64,000 nucleotides of DNA, taken from positions 30,830 to 94,829 of the forward strand of contig NZ_FOJQ01000003.1 of the NCBI RefSeq assembly GCF_900111795.1, read 5' to 3'. Origin of the DNA: Anoxybacillus pushchinoensis. GTDB lineage: Bacteria; Bacillota; Bacilli; Bacillales; Anoxybacillaceae. Each line of letters starts with the position of its first letter. The first letter of the stretch is position 1. The position numbers and the translations under genes are program-made. Shown here piece after piece: positions 17,720 through 26,981 of this stretch. The notes beneath the pieces were generated by a model that saw nothing but the letters and a program-made list of their open reading frames with translations, was not told the DNA's origin and ran no database searches.

Positions 17720-17867
17720 TTATTGTCAACTCCCTTTCATTTTAGTGTATAATAACCTAATCATAATAAAATAACTACCTGAAATATTTTTAATTATTTT
17801 ATACTTTTTGTATCATGTGTATCATCTATATGATTGAGTAGCCATGCTTAAATACACTTGCAACGAG

Positions 17868-17898
17868 GGTGTAAATTTTTTAAAATAATGTGTATAAT
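17868..17898 (+). promoter_or_regulatory. Candidate promoter of the leuS leader
   Basis: A perfect -10 TATAAT lies at 17893-17898; TTGCAA at 17868-17873 is the best -35, but the spacer is 19 bases. Confidence 0.45.
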
Positions 17899-18140
17899 GA
17901 AATAATGGAAAATGACGGTGAAAAGGAGTAGTAGTAAACAAATGGTCGGCAGAGAGTTGACGGGTGGTGCGAGTCAACCGAAGTTTGTTTACGAACTCGC
18001 CTTGGAGTCGCGTGTGCGAATGAAGTAGCATGCGCCGTGAATCTGCGTTAATGATGAAAGTGAGTGCACAATTCGTGCGCTAACAAGGGTGGTACCGCGG
18101 GAGAATCCTCTCGTCCCTTTTTGGGATGGGAGGTTTTTTG
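17899..18140 (+). promoter_or_regulatory. leuS: T-box leader of leuS (Leu specifier CUC)
   Basis: The T-box sequence AAGGGTGGTACCGCG lies at 18085-18099. In stem I the specifier context GAACTC gives CTC, a Leu codon. The terminator CCTCTCGTCCC (18107-18117) with GGGATGGGAGG (18123-18133) and TTTTTT follows. Uncharged tRNA-Leu should pair with the specifier and T-box bulge, favouring the antiterminator and LeuS synthesis. Confidence 0.92.
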
Positions 18141-18183
18141 TTTTTCATTTTTGTTAAAAATGGATTAAAAGGAGGTTTGTCAC

Positions 18184-20601
18184 GTGAGTTTTAATCATCG
18201 TGAAATCGAAAAAAAATGGCAAAAGTATTGGGAAGAAAATAAAACGTTTCAAACGACAGAAGATGAAGGGAAGAGAAAATTTTATGCGCTCGACATGTTT
18301 CCGTATCCGTCAGGGGCAGGTTTGCATGTTGGCCACCCTGAAGGATATACAGCAACGGACATTTTAGCGCGCATGAAGCGCATGCAAGGATATAACGTGC
18401 TACATCCGATGGGGTGGGATGCGTTCGGGTTGCCGGCTGAGCAGTATGCACTTGATACCGGAAATGATCCAGCGGAATTTACGGAAAAAAATATTAACAA
18501 CTTCCGCCGTCAAATTAAATCGCTTGGTTTTTCATATGACTGGGATCGCGAAGTGAACACGACCGATCCGAACTACTACAAATGGACACAATGGATTTTC
18601 TTAAAATTGTATGAAAAAGGATTAGCGTATATGGATGAAGTGCCGGTCAACTGGTGTCCTGCACTAGGGACGGTGCTTGCGAATGAAGAAGTCATTGATG
18701 GTAAAAGTGAGCGCGGTGGTCACCCGGTCATTCGTAAGCCGATGAAACAATGGATGCTTCGCATTACGGCATATGCTGATCGCTTGCTTGAAGACTTAGA
18801 GGAGCTTGATTGGCCGGAAAGCATTAAAGAAATGCAACGAAACTGGATCGGTCGCTCGGAAGGAGCAAACATTCATTTCCAAGTTGATGGACATGATGAA
18901 ACGTTTACGGTGTTCACAACACGTCCCGATACGTTATTCGGCGCAACTTATGCGGTGCTCGCTCCTGAACATCCGCTCGTTGAAAAAATTACAACACCGG
19001 AACAAAAAGAAGCTGTCGAAGCTTATTTAAAACAAATTCAAAGCAAAAGCGACCTTGAGCGCACAGATTTGGCGAAAGAAAAAACAGGTGTATTTACGGG
19101 AGCGTATGCGATCAATCCGGCTAATGGTGAAAAATTGCCAATTTGGATTGCAGATTATGTGTTAATGAGCTACGGCACGGGGGCAATTATGGCGGTGCCA
19201 GCGCATGATGAGCGAGATTATGAGTTCGCGAAAAAATTCAATTTGCCGATCAGGCAAGTCGTTGCTGGTGGCGATATTTCGAAAGAAGCGTACACAGGTG
19301 ACGGGGAACACGTGAACTCTGATTTCTTAAACGGGTTAAATAAAGAAGAAGCGACGAAAAAAATGATTGAATGGCTAGAAGCAAACGGAAAAGGTGAGAA
19401 AAAAGTATCGTATCGCCTCCGCGATTGGTTGTTTAGCCGCCAACGTTATTGGGGCGAACCGATTCCGATCATCCATTGGGAAGACGGCACGATGACACCA
19501 GTGCCAGAAGAGGAATTGCCGCTTGTATTACCAAAAACGGATGAAATTAAACCGTCAGGCACAGGAGAGTCTCCGCTAGCCAACATTGAAGAATGGGTCA
19601 ATGTCGTTGATCCGAAAACGGGCAAGAAAGGTCGTCGCGAAACGAATACGATGCCACAGTGGGCAGGAAGTTGCTGGTATTATTTGCGCTATATCGATCC
19701 GCATAACGAAAAGCAATTAGCCGACCCTAAAAAATTAGAAAAATGGTTGCCTGTCGACATTTACATTGGCGGCGCTGAACATGCCGTATTGCACTTGTTA
19801 TATGCACGTTTTTGGCATAAGTTTTTATACGATATTGGCGTTGTGCCGACGAAAGAGCCATTCCAAAAGCTATTTAACCAAGGAATGATACTTGGGGAAA
19901 ATAATGAAAAAATGAGTAAGTCGAAAGGAAATGTCGTCAACCCAGATGATATCGTTGAAAGCCATGGCGCCGATACGTTACGTTTATACGAAATGTTTAT
20001 GGGACCGCTAGAAGCATCGATCGCATGGTCGACAAAAGGGCTTGACGGTGCACGCCGTTTCCTCGATCGCGTATGGCGTCTATTCGTTGAAGAGAACGGT
20101 CAACTAAATCCGAAAATCGTTGACAATCCGGAAACAGATACGCTTGAACGTGTATACCATCAAACGGTGAAAAAAGTAACAGAAGATTACGAAGCGCTTC
20201 GTTTTAATACCGCCATTTCACAATTAATGGTATTCATTAATGAAGCATATAAAGCTCCTGTATTGCCGAAAGCATACATGGAAGGATTCGTAAAACTGTT
20301 ATCGCCAGTTTGTCCGCACATTGCTGAAGAGTTGTGGGAAAAACTAGGTCATAGCAACACGATTGCTTACGAAGCTTGGCCAGCATACGATGAAGCAAAA
20401 TTAGTTGAAGATGAAGTTGAAATTGTCATTCAAGTGAATGGAAAAGTACGTACAAAACTACATGTGCCAGCTGATGCAACGAAAGAACAACTTGAGCAAT
20501 TAGCAATGGAAGACGAAAAAATTAAAGAACAAATTGAAGGAAAAACAGTGCGTAAAGTGATCGCTGTACCAGGAAAATTAGTGAACATTGTTGCAAATTA
20601 A
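18184..20601 (+). CDS. leuS: Leucyl-tRNA synthetase
   Basis: An 805-residue class I aminoacyl-tRNA synthetase. The HIGH-type motif is HVGH at 48-51 and KMSKS is at 576-580; the CP1 editing domain lies between about 225 and 420 ([22 protein letters not shown]). Length matches B. subtilis LeuS (804). The start is a GTG at 18184 with AAAGGAGG eight bases upstream. It is controlled by the Leu T-box. Confidence 0.98.
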   Translation: MSFNHREIEKKWQKYWEENKTFQTTEDEGKRKFYALDMFPYPSGAGLHVGHPEGYTATDILARMKRMQGYNVLHPMGWDAFGLPAEQYALDTGNDPAEFTEKNINNFRRQIKSLGFSYDWDREVNTTDPNYYKWTQWIFLKLYEKGLAYMDEVPVNWCPALGTVLANEEVIDGKSERGGHPVIRKPMKQWMLRITAYADRLLEDLEELDWPESIKEMQRNWIGRSEGANIHFQVDGHDETFTVFTTRPDTLFGATYAVLAPEHPLVEKITTPEQKEAVEAYLKQIQSKSDLERTDLAKEKTGVFTGAYAINPANGEKLPIWIADYVLMSYGTGAIMAVPAHDERDYEFAKKFNLPIRQVVAGGDISKEAYTGDGEHVNSDFLNGLNKEEATKKMIEWLEANGKGEKKVSYRLRDWLFSRQRYWGEPIPIIHWEDGTMTPVPEEELPLVLPKTDEIKPSGTGESPLANIEEWVNVVDPKTGKKGRRETNTMPQWAGSCWYYLRYIDPHNEKQLADPKKLEKWLPVDIYIGGAEHAVLHLLYARFWHKFLYDIGVVPTKEPFQKLFNQGMILGENNEKMSKSKGNVVNPDDIVESHGADTLRLYEMFMGPLEASIAWSTKGLDGARRFLDRVWRLFVEENGQLNPKIVDNPETDTLERVYHQTVKKVTEDYEALRFNTAISQLMVFINEAYKAPVLPKAYMEGFVKLLSPVCPHIAEELWEKLGHSNTIAYEAWPAYDEAKLVEDEVEIVIQVNGKVRTKLHVPADATKEQLEQLAMEDEKIKEQIEGKTVRKVIAVPGKLVNIVAN

Positions 20602-20608
20602 TGTACAA

Positions 20609-20638
20609 AGCCTCTCGCACATGTGGCGGGGGGCTTTC
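20609..20638 (+). terminator. Weak hairpin after leuS
   Basis: A 10-bp stem AGCCTCTCGC (20609-20618) with GCGGGGGGCT (20626-20635, two T-G pairs), followed by only TTC. It could be a partial terminator before ytwF. Confidence 0.35.
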
Positions 20639-20659
20639 GCTAAAGAAAGGGAGAGATGG

Positions 20660-20956
20660 ATGAAAGAAATGACAGCCGCTCAATTAAAACAAATGATCGA
20701 AGCTGGGGAGCGAATTCAGGTTATTGACGTGCGTGAAGATGAAGAAGTCGCTTTTGGAATGATTCCGTCGGCGATTCATATAAAAATGGGGGATATCCCT
20801 CATCGAATGAACGAATTAGATAAAAATGAAACGTATATGATTATTTGCCGTTCAGGTGTTCGGAGTGAACATGTTTGTACGTACTTAGAGGCGCACGGTT
20901 ACAACGTATGCAACATTGTTGATGGGATGCTCGGCTGGGACGGAGAAGTTGTGTAA
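20660..20956 (+). CDS. ytwF: Rhodanese-domain protein YtwF-like
   Basis: A 98-residue single rhodanese domain. The catalytic cysteine is C63 in the loop CRSGVRS, and VIDVRE (21-26) is the usual N-terminal motif. The loop length is that of sulfurtransferases rather than Cdc25 phosphatases. ATG 20660 was chosen after GGGAGAG; the open frame extends upstream but overlaps leuS without a ribosome binding site. Proteins of this kind carry persulfide sulfur; the acceptor is unknown. Confidence 0.85.
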   Translation: MKEMTAAQLKQMIEAGERIQVIDVREDEEVAFGMIPSAIHIKMGDIPHRMNELDKNETYMIICRSGVRSEHVCTYLEAHGYNVCNIVDGMLGWDGEVV

Positions 20957-20960
20957 AGAT

Positions 20961-20998
20961 AAAACAATAAGATCGCTTCGTGGCGATCTTATTGTTTT
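20961..20998. terminator. Bidirectional terminator between ytwF and ytfP
   Basis: A perfect 16-bp inverted repeat, 20961-20976 with 20983-20998, six-base loop, A-run and T-run ends on both strands. Confidence 0.9.
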
Positions 20999-22254
20999 GC
21001 ATATATGGCAGCGTGCATTCCAGCGAGTCGTCCGGTGACGAGTGCGGCAGTAATATTGTAGCCGCCTGTATAACCATGAATGTCTAAAATTTCTCCGCAA
21101 AAATAAAGACCTTTCATTAACTTCGATGCCATTTCCTTCGGATGCACTTCTTTCACTGACACGCCACCCCCTGTGACGAACGCTTTTTCAAGCGGCAACG
21201 TGCCATGAACGGAAAAAGAAAACGTCTTGCATATCGCGACGAATGCGCGAACTTTGTCGTACCCTAACGTACTCGCGGTCGTTTGCGGATCGATCGCTAC
21301 TTGTTTAAGTAAAAATAATATATATCGCTCAGGAAGAGGGAGAAGTGCCTTTACAATATTTTTTATCGTTTTTTTCGGTTCTTCTTTTATGGCACGCACA
21401 ATGCGTTGAAATAACGCTTCTTCTTTATCATCTGGCAAGGCATCGATCGTCATCATAACGGGCGGTTGCTTTTTTAATTGTTTGACGACAAACTGGCTAC
21501 AACGTAGTGCTGCTGGTCCTGAAACCCCAAAATGTGTAAAAATCATATCCATACGATGTGTCACGATTCGTTTCCCTTTTTCGTTTAATACGCTTAACGC
21601 GACGTCACGCAACGATAGCCCTTGTAACGTTCGCTCTTGAATAAATGGCTCATGAGAAATGATTGGCACTTCGGTTGGGAACAGTTCTGTAATCGTATGT
21701 CCAGCTTTTTCGGCCCACGCGTAACCGTCACCTGTGGAACCTGTATGAGGCACAGACTTTCCACCGACGGCAACGACGACAGCCTTTGCGCGAATGATTT
21801 CTTCTGTTTCAAGTTTCACCCCATACACTGCGCCATCTTTATATTCAATGTCCTTCACAGGTGAGTGAACGCGAATATGTACACCTAAGCGTTTTAACTC
21901 ACGAAGAAGAGCTTGTACGACAGATTGAGCGCTATCGCTGATGGGGAACATGCGACCGTGGTCTTCTTCTTTCAATGGGACACCGAGCCGTTCAAAAAAA
22001 CGGATAATATCCTCATTATTAAATACCGAAAAGGCACGATATAAAAAACGACCGTTTCCTGGGATATGTTGAATGAGTTCATCCACCGGCCGTCGATTTG
22101 TGACATTACATCGTCCACCGCCCGAAATGGCTAATTTTCGACCAAGCTTATCCCCTTTATCAAGGAGAAGTACACGTCCCCTTTGTTCGCCGGCGGCAAT
22201 GGCAGCCATTAACCCTGACGGTCCTCCACCGATCACTACGACATCATATATCAT
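20989..22254 (-). CDS. ytfP: FAD-dependent oxidoreductase YtfP (HI0933/BaiN family)
   Basis: A 421-residue flavoprotein. The dinucleotide motif [13 protein letters not shown] is at 6-18, and a second conserved block [10 protein letters not shown] near residue 45 is diagnostic of the HI0933-like family. The C-terminal [16 protein letters not shown]...[19 protein letters not shown] segment completes the FAD site. ATG 22254 is preferred since AGAAAGGATG ends about eight bases upstream; a GTG at 22263 is too close to it. Its physiological substrate is unknown. Confidence 0.87.
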   Translation of the reverse strand: MIYDVVVIGGGPSGLMAAIAAGEQRGRVLLLDKGDKLGRKLAISGGGRCNVTNRRPVDELIQHIPGNGRFLYRAFSVFNNEDIIRFFERLGVPLKEEDHGRMFPISDSAQSVVQALLRELKRLGVHIRVHSPVKDIEYKDGAVYGVKLETEEIIRAKAVVVAVGGKSVPHTGSTGDGYAWAEKAGHTITELFPTEVPIISHEPFIQERTLQGLSLRDVALSVLNEKGKRIVTHRMDMIFTHFGVSGPAALRCSQFVVKQLKKQPPVMMTIDALPDDKEEALFQRIVRAIKEEPKKTIKNIVKALLPLPERYILFLLKQVAIDPQTTASTLGYDKVRAFVAICKTFSFSVHGTLPLEKAFVTGGGVSVKEVHPKEMASKLMKGLYFCGEILDIHGYTGGYNITAALVTGRLAGMHAAIYAKQ

Positions 22255-22354
22255 GACTTTCACATCCTTTCTGTCAAAATTATAATGATTTTATGAAAAA
22301 GAAAAAAGTGTGCTAAAATAAGTGAAGCAATGAATCCGTTAAGGAAGGGATAAT

Positions 22355-23980
22355 ATGTCGTCATCAAAATTGTTGCGCGGGACGTTTATTTTAGCTGGGG
22401 GTGTATTTTTATCTCGCATTTTAGGACTTATATACGTCTTCCCATTTTACCAACTCGTTGGTAAACAAGGGGGGGCACTTTATTCATATGGCTACGTTCC
22501 ATATACGTTGTTTATTAGCATTGCCACGATGGGTGTGCCGCTGGCGGTATCAAAGTTTGTGTCGAAATACAATGCACTTGGGGAATATGCGATCGGGCGA
22601 AAATTGTTTCGTTCAGGCGTTACGTTAATGGCGATTACCGGATTTCTCGCTTGGCTCATTTTATATATGAGCGCACCGTTGTTAGCGCCATTTGTCGTCA
22701 ATGATGATGGATACGGCAACTCCATTGCTGATGTTACTTCCGTGATTCGTGCCGTTAGTTTTGCTTTATTGCTCGTGCCGATGATGAGCTTAATTCGTGG
22801 ATTTTTTCAAGGGTATGAATCAATGGGGCCAACAGCGCTGTCGCAAGTTATTGAACAACTTGTACGCATCGTCTTTTTGCTTTTAGGGAGCTACATCGTG
22901 TTGCGTATTTTCGGGGGCTCGCTAACAACAGCTGTTCAAGTGGCAACGTTTGCAGCATTTGTCGGAGCGGTTGGTGGACTAGCTGTGTTATTGATGTATT
23001 GGTTCAAGCGTAAAACATTTTTAGATGAGCTATTAAAACAAGATCGCGGCACCATTGATATGTCATTAAAAGACATGTATAAAGAATTGATCGCCTATGC
23101 TGCGCCTTTTGCTTTTGTTGGCTTAGCGATGCCATTATATCAATTGATTGACCAATTTACGTTTAATAAAGCGATGGCAAGTATCGGGCTCGGTGCGATT
23201 TCTGAGGACGCATACGGCATTTTCAACGTATGGGCGCAAAAACTCGTCATTATTCCGGTTACGTTAGCTACATCGTTTAGCTTAACGCTTATTCCGACGA
23301 TTACGAAAGCGTACGTGCAAGGGCAGAAGAAACAGTTACGAAAATATTTAAACGATACGTTTCAAGTCGTCATGTTTATTACGTTGCCTGCTGTTATCGG
23401 TATGGCGCTTTTATCTGAATACGTATATGCTGCTTTTTATAGTTATGATCCACTCGGAACAGAAGTGTTGCGCGCATATGCCCCGACAGCTATTTTCTTT
23501 GCATTATTTTCTGTTACGGCTGCCATTTTACAAGGAATCAATAAGCAAAAATTTACCGTTATTAGTTTATGTATTGGGTTGTTGTTCAAATTGCTTTTTA
23601 ACTATATGTTTATCGTTTCTTTTGAAACGGTGGGAGCTATTTTGGCAACGACGATTGGATACGCTTTATCGGTCGGGATAAACTTATGGATCATTCAACG
23701 TTACACAAATTATCGTTATCATTTCGTCGCTAAGCGCATATTGTTTATGGGAATTTTAACAGCGATCATGTGTGCTGTCGTTTGGCCGATTGTAAAACTA
23801 ATTGATCGTTTCTTCCATTACAATGGCAGCATGATCCAATCGGTCGCGATCGTTGCGTTCGGTGGATTCATTGGAGCGGCTGTTTATTTTTATTTAAGTG
23901 AGCGTTCAAACTTGTTGTATATGTTATTTGGAAACAGGTTTTCATTTTTGCGAAAAAAAGAAAAGAAGGCTGTATCGTAG
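22355..23980 (+). CDS. ytgP: Lipid II flippase MurJ-type, YtgP
   Basis: A 541-residue polytopic membrane protein of the MOP/MATE superfamily with about 14 hydrophobic segments. The N-terminus LLRGTFILAGGVFLSRILGL and the RGFFQGYESM segment are hallmarks of the YtgP/SpoVB branch. In B. subtilis YtgP is the MurJ functional equivalent that moves lipid II across the membrane for peptidoglycan synthesis. AAGGAAGGG precedes ATG. It is likely monocistronic, ending in a bidirectional terminator. Confidence 0.9.
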   Translation: MSSSKLLRGTFILAGGVFLSRILGLIYVFPFYQLVGKQGGALYSYGYVPYTLFISIATMGVPLAVSKFVSKYNALGEYAIGRKLFRSGVTLMAITGFLAWLILYMSAPLLAPFVVNDDGYGNSIADVTSVIRAVSFALLLVPMMSLIRGFFQGYESMGPTALSQVIEQLVRIVFLLLGSYIVLRIFGGSLTTAVQVATFAAFVGAVGGLAVLLMYWFKRKTFLDELLKQDRGTIDMSLKDMYKELIAYAAPFAFVGLAMPLYQLIDQFTFNKAMASIGLGAISEDAYGIFNVWAQKLVIIPVTLATSFSLTLIPTITKAYVQGQKKQLRKYLNDTFQVVMFITLPAVIGMALLSEYVYAAFYSYDPLGTEVLRAYAPTAIFFALFSVTAAILQGINKQKFTVISLCIGLLFKLLFNYMFIVSFETVGAILATTIGYALSVGINLWIIQRYTNYRYHFVAKRILFMGILTAIMCAVVWPIVKLIDRFFHYNGSMIQSVAIVAFGGFIGAAVYFYLSERSNLLYMLFGNRFSFLRKKEKKAVS

Positions 23981-23990
23981 CCTTCTTCTT
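23963..23990. terminator. Bidirectional terminator between ytgP and the Pro/Gly-rich gene
   Basis: Stem AGAAGGCT (23964-23971) with AGCCTTCT (23979-23986). The plus strand continues TCTTTC; the minus strand continues with a long T-rich stretch ending in TTTTTTTCGC. Confidence 0.7.
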
Positions 23991-23994
23991 TCTA

Positions 23995-24243
23995 TTAGAA
24001 ATCGCTGCTAAACGGGAATCCAAGCTGACGCTCAACGCGTTGAAGGCGTCGATTTAAATTGTTAATTTGTTGTTGTTGTCGCTCGGTGATGCGTTCAAGA
24101 CGGTCGACGCGACGCTCAAGAGAGCCGCTTGGAAATCCAGGTGTTCCTGGGAATGTTGGTGTTCCAGGGAATCCCGGCATAAACGGAGTGCCTCCGTAAT
24201 AAGGCATACCAGGCATTTGCTGTTGTTGTTGGCGTTCATCCAT
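23995..24243 (-). CDS. Small Pro/Gly-rich protein with C-terminal coiled coil (possible coat protein)
   Basis: An 82-residue protein in two parts. Residues 1-40 begin MDERQQQQQMPGMPYYGG and then repeat PGFPGTP-like units. Residues about 42-76 form a heptad coiled coil (LERRVDRLERITERQQQQIN, NLNRRLQRVERQL). AAAGGAG lies seven bases before ATG 24243. This composition is typical of spore coat or outer-layer proteins, but I do not recognise the family, and coat function is a guess from composition. Confidence 0.65.
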   Translation of the reverse strand: MDERQQQQQMPGMPYYGGTPFMPGFPGTPTFPGTPGFPSGSLERRVDRLERITERQQQQINNLNRRLQRVERQLGFPFSSDF

Positions 24244-24349
24244 TCGGAAAACTCCTTTCGCTTTGATCGTTACGTAGGCAGTATATGTGACAATTGCCAT
24301 ACGTGTATGGACGGATGCCTAAAAACGAAAAACATTTGGAGGGATTTTA

Positions 24350-25072
24350 GTGTTACGAATCGATAAACTGTTGGCAAATATGGGATACGGAACGAGAAAG
24401 GAAGTGAAAAAGCTATTAAAAGCAGGCGTCGTTAAAGTCGATGGGATGACGGTAAAAGATGCGAAAACGCACGTCGATCCTAAGGAACAAGTTGTTACCG
24501 TATGGGGGGAAGAAGTCGAGTATAAGCCGTTTATTTATCTCATGATGAACAAACCGAAAGGGGTTATTTCAGCAACGGAGGATGCGGTCGAAGAGACAGT
24601 TGTTGATTTGCTAGAAGAGGAAGATCGCATATTTGATCCATTTCCTGTTGGACGGTTAGATAAAGATACAGAGGGGCTATTGCTGTTAACAAATGATGGT
24701 CAGCTTGCTCATCAACTATTGTCACCGAAAAAACATGTTCCGAAAACGTATGAGGCGATCATTGATGGAGAAGTAACAGAAGAAGATGTTGTTGCCTTCC
24801 AGCGCGGTGTCGTGCTCGACGACGGGTATGAAACGAAACCAGCAAAACTTGTTATCGTTCGCTCCGGTTTACGTTCTGACGTGCAAATTACAATTACAGA
24901 AGGGAAGTTTCATCAAATTAAACGAATGTTCCAAGCGGTTGGCAAGCGAGTCGTTTACTTAAAGCGGGTTCAAATGGGACCGTTGCCGCTCGATGAAACG
25001 TTAGAGCCTGGGGAATATCGTGAGTTGACGGATGAAGAAATCGCTTTATTAAAGGGAGAAAAGAAAAAATAG
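24350..25072 (+). CDS. ytzG: 16S rRNA pseudouridine synthase (RsuA-type), YtzG-like
   Basis: A 240-residue enzyme with an N-terminal S4 RNA-binding domain (residues 1-48, RIDKLLANMGYGTRKEVKKL) and an RsuA/RluB/E/F-type catalytic domain. The catalytic aspartate is D104 in GRLDKDTEG. RsuA isomerises U516 of 16S rRNA; the short length favours RsuA over RluB. The start is GTG 24350 after TTGGAGGG. Confidence 0.87.
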   Translation: MLRIDKLLANMGYGTRKEVKKLLKAGVVKVDGMTVKDAKTHVDPKEQVVTVWGEEVEYKPFIYLMMNKPKGVISATEDAVEETVVDLLEEEDRIFDPFPVGRLDKDTEGLLLLTNDGQLAHQLLSPKKHVPKTYEAIIDGEVTEEDVVAFQRGVVLDDGYETKPAKLVIVRSGLRSDVQITITEGKFHQIKRMFQAVGKRVVYLKRVQMGPLPLDETLEPGEYRELTDEEIALLKGEKKK

Positions 25073-25107
25073 GAACCTGCTAGGAGATTCCGTCTATATG
25101 CATGCTG

Positions 25108-25329
25108 TTATGATGACATCTTGACTCTTTTTTTAGTTGTTGTCCATTTACCTTTGCTAGGGCTGTGAATTAAGTCGTTGTATGCTAACACGTTTAAATC
25201 CCGCTGAATCGTTCGTGGGGTAATGCCGAATTCGTCCACGAGCTCTTGCGTTGTCACTGTTCCTCTCTCGCTAATGAACATGTAGACGGACTTAATACGA
25301 GTTAGCATGCGATCGGTAGATGGTTTCAA
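25108..25329 (-). CDS. ytzE: DeoR-type HTH protein YtzE
   Basis: A 73-residue protein made of one winged helix-turn-helix of the DeoR N-terminal type: TRIKSVYMFISERGTVTTQE followed by LVDEFGITPRTIQRDLNVL. It lacks the usual sugar-phosphate sensor domain, as does B. subtilis YtzE. TTG 25329 was chosen because AGGGAGTGA precedes it and the resulting length equals that of YtzE; the open frame continues upstream without a ribosome binding site. Target genes are unknown. Confidence 0.82.
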   Translation of the reverse strand: MKPSTDRMLTRIKSVYMFISERGTVTTQELVDEFGITPRTIQRDLNVLAYNDLIHSPSKGKWTTTKKRVKMSS

Positions 25330-25502
25330 ATGATCACTCCCTATCGTCACATCATTCGTATGGTACAACAAAGATGAAAAACTAGATGTCTCATTATTTA
25401 TTTTACACGAAAACATAAGAAAAATGCTATAAATTTGCTGAATTTTACACAATATTAACACAATTTATACCATATTTTTCTGCGGAAAGGATGAATGTAG
25501 CA

Positions 25503-26903
25503 ATGAATGTGAACTGGATGGAAGAAGTAAAAAAGCGAGAGTCAGCGCTTTTGAAAGATTTGCAAACATTTTTGCGCATTCCAAGTGTGCGAAATGAACA
25601 TACAGCTACACAAGAGGCACCATTAGGAAAAGAGGTGTATGAAGCGCTTTGTTACATGTTAAAGCGTGGTGAAGAAGAAGGGTTTGTCACAAAAAACGTT
25701 GACGGACTAGCTGGTCATTTGGAAATGGGCAATGGTAAAGAGATTGTAGGGATATTATGTCATGTAGATGTTGTTCCCCCTGGCGACGGTTGGACGTTCG
25801 ATCCGTTCGGAGGAACGATTGTAGATGGGAAAATTTATGCCCGAGGTGCACTCGATGATAAAGGTCCGACGATCGCTGCCTTTTATGCGATGAAAATTGT
25901 CAAAGAGCTCGGTTTACCGTTAGCTAAGCGCGTACGAATGATTATTGGAACAGATGAAGAGAGCGATTGGCAATGTGTTGAGCGTTATTTTCAAACGGAG
26001 CAAATGCCAACGCTCGGTTTTGCACCTGATGCAGACTTTCCGATTATTTATGCTGAAAAAGGGATCGCCGATTTTGATCTGATTCAACAGCCAACAAACG
26101 AGCGAAGTGAATATATCCTTCTTTCGTTCCATGCCGGGCGCCGATACAATATGGTACCGGATTTCGCTGAAGCGGCTTTGCGGTTAACAGATGGGGAAGC
26201 GATGAAAGAACGTTTTCTCGCATTTTTACAAGCACATGATATTGATGGTGAAGCACATAGCGACGGAGAGACGTTCACTTTGCGCGTTCGTGGCGTTTCG
26301 GCTCACGGAATGGAACCGAACAATGGTGTAAATGCTGGATTATGGCTTGTGAAATTTTTGGAAAACGAACAACTTGATCCGCAAGCCAACGCGTTTGTTC
26401 GATTTGTTTCCCAATATTTTCATGAAGATACGCGCGGAAGACAATTAGGGGTTGCACATACAAACGAGGAACTCGGTGATTTGACGATAAACGTCGGTGT
26501 TCTTTCATATACGAATGAACATGGTGGAAAGATCGGCATCAACTTGCGCTACCCTGTGACGAATGACATCGTGCATACGAAAAAAATGATTGAGCAAGTC
26601 GCTGAGCGTCATGCGTTTGCACTGACGGATTTTTCGAATTCTGCACCTCATTATGTAGCAAAAGATCATCCGCTCGTTCAAACGTTGCAACGCGTCTATG
26701 AAGAACAGACGGGTGAACGAGCGTCACTACTTGCCATCGGCGGTGGGACATATGCTCGTTCGTTACAAGCTGGGGTAGCATTCGGCCCGTTATTTCCGAA
26801 TCGTCCGGATGTGGCGCATCAAAAGGATGAGCATATGTTTATTGACGATTTGTTAAAAGCAACGGCCATTTATGCTCAAGCGATTTATGAGCTAGCAAAA
26901 TGA
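25503..26903 (+). CDS. pepV: Dipeptidase PepV (M20 family, YtjP)
   Basis: A 466-residue di-zinc peptidase. Metal ligands are in CHVDVVPPGDGW (H87, D89), ALDDKGP (D118) and GTDEES (E152/E153), with a final histidine in DVAHQKDEHMF. The central lid domain (about 185-380) and the IGGGTYAR segment are typical of PepV, which removes N-terminal residues from dipeptides. ATG 25503 is preferred since AAAGGA ends 11 bases upstream; ATG 25491 directly abuts that site. It is cytoplasmic. Confidence 0.92.
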   Translation: MNVNWMEEVKKRESALLKDLQTFLRIPSVRNEHTATQEAPLGKEVYEALCYMLKRGEEEGFVTKNVDGLAGHLEMGNGKEIVGILCHVDVVPPGDGWTFDPFGGTIVDGKIYARGALDDKGPTIAAFYAMKIVKELGLPLAKRVRMIIGTDEESDWQCVERYFQTEQMPTLGFAPDADFPIIYAEKGIADFDLIQQPTNERSEYILLSFHAGRRYNMVPDFAEAALRLTDGEAMKERFLAFLQAHDIDGEAHSDGETFTLRVRGVSAHGMEPNNGVNAGLWLVKFLENEQLDPQANAFVRFVSQYFHEDTRGRQLGVAHTNEELGDLTINVGVLSYTNEHGGKIGINLRYPVTNDIVHTKKMIEQVAERHAFALTDFSNSAPHYVAKDHPLVQTLQRVYEEQTGERASLLAIGGGTYARSLQAGVAFGPLFPNRPDVAHQKDEHMFIDDLLKATAIYAQAIYELAK

Positions 26904-26927
26904 CAGTTTCCAAAAATATGTTATAAT
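26900..26927 (+). promoter_or_regulatory. Promoter-like site overlapping the pepV stop
   Basis: ATGACA (26900-26905), 16 bases and TATAAT (26922-26927). The expected start point would fall inside the following hairpin, so a transcript made here would lack its 5' arm and could read into the MFS gene. Confidence 0.5.
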
Positions 26928-26928
26928 G

Positions 26929-26965
26929 AAAAGTGCCGTCGATCGTGACGGTACTTTTCGTTATT
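26929..26965 (+). terminator. Terminator of pepV
   Basis: A 12-bp stem AAAAGTGCCGTC (26929-26940) with GACGGTACTTTT (26947-26958), one G-T pair, followed by CGTTATTTTATT. Confidence 0.7.
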
Positions 26966-26981
26966 TTATTCGATATGGGGG

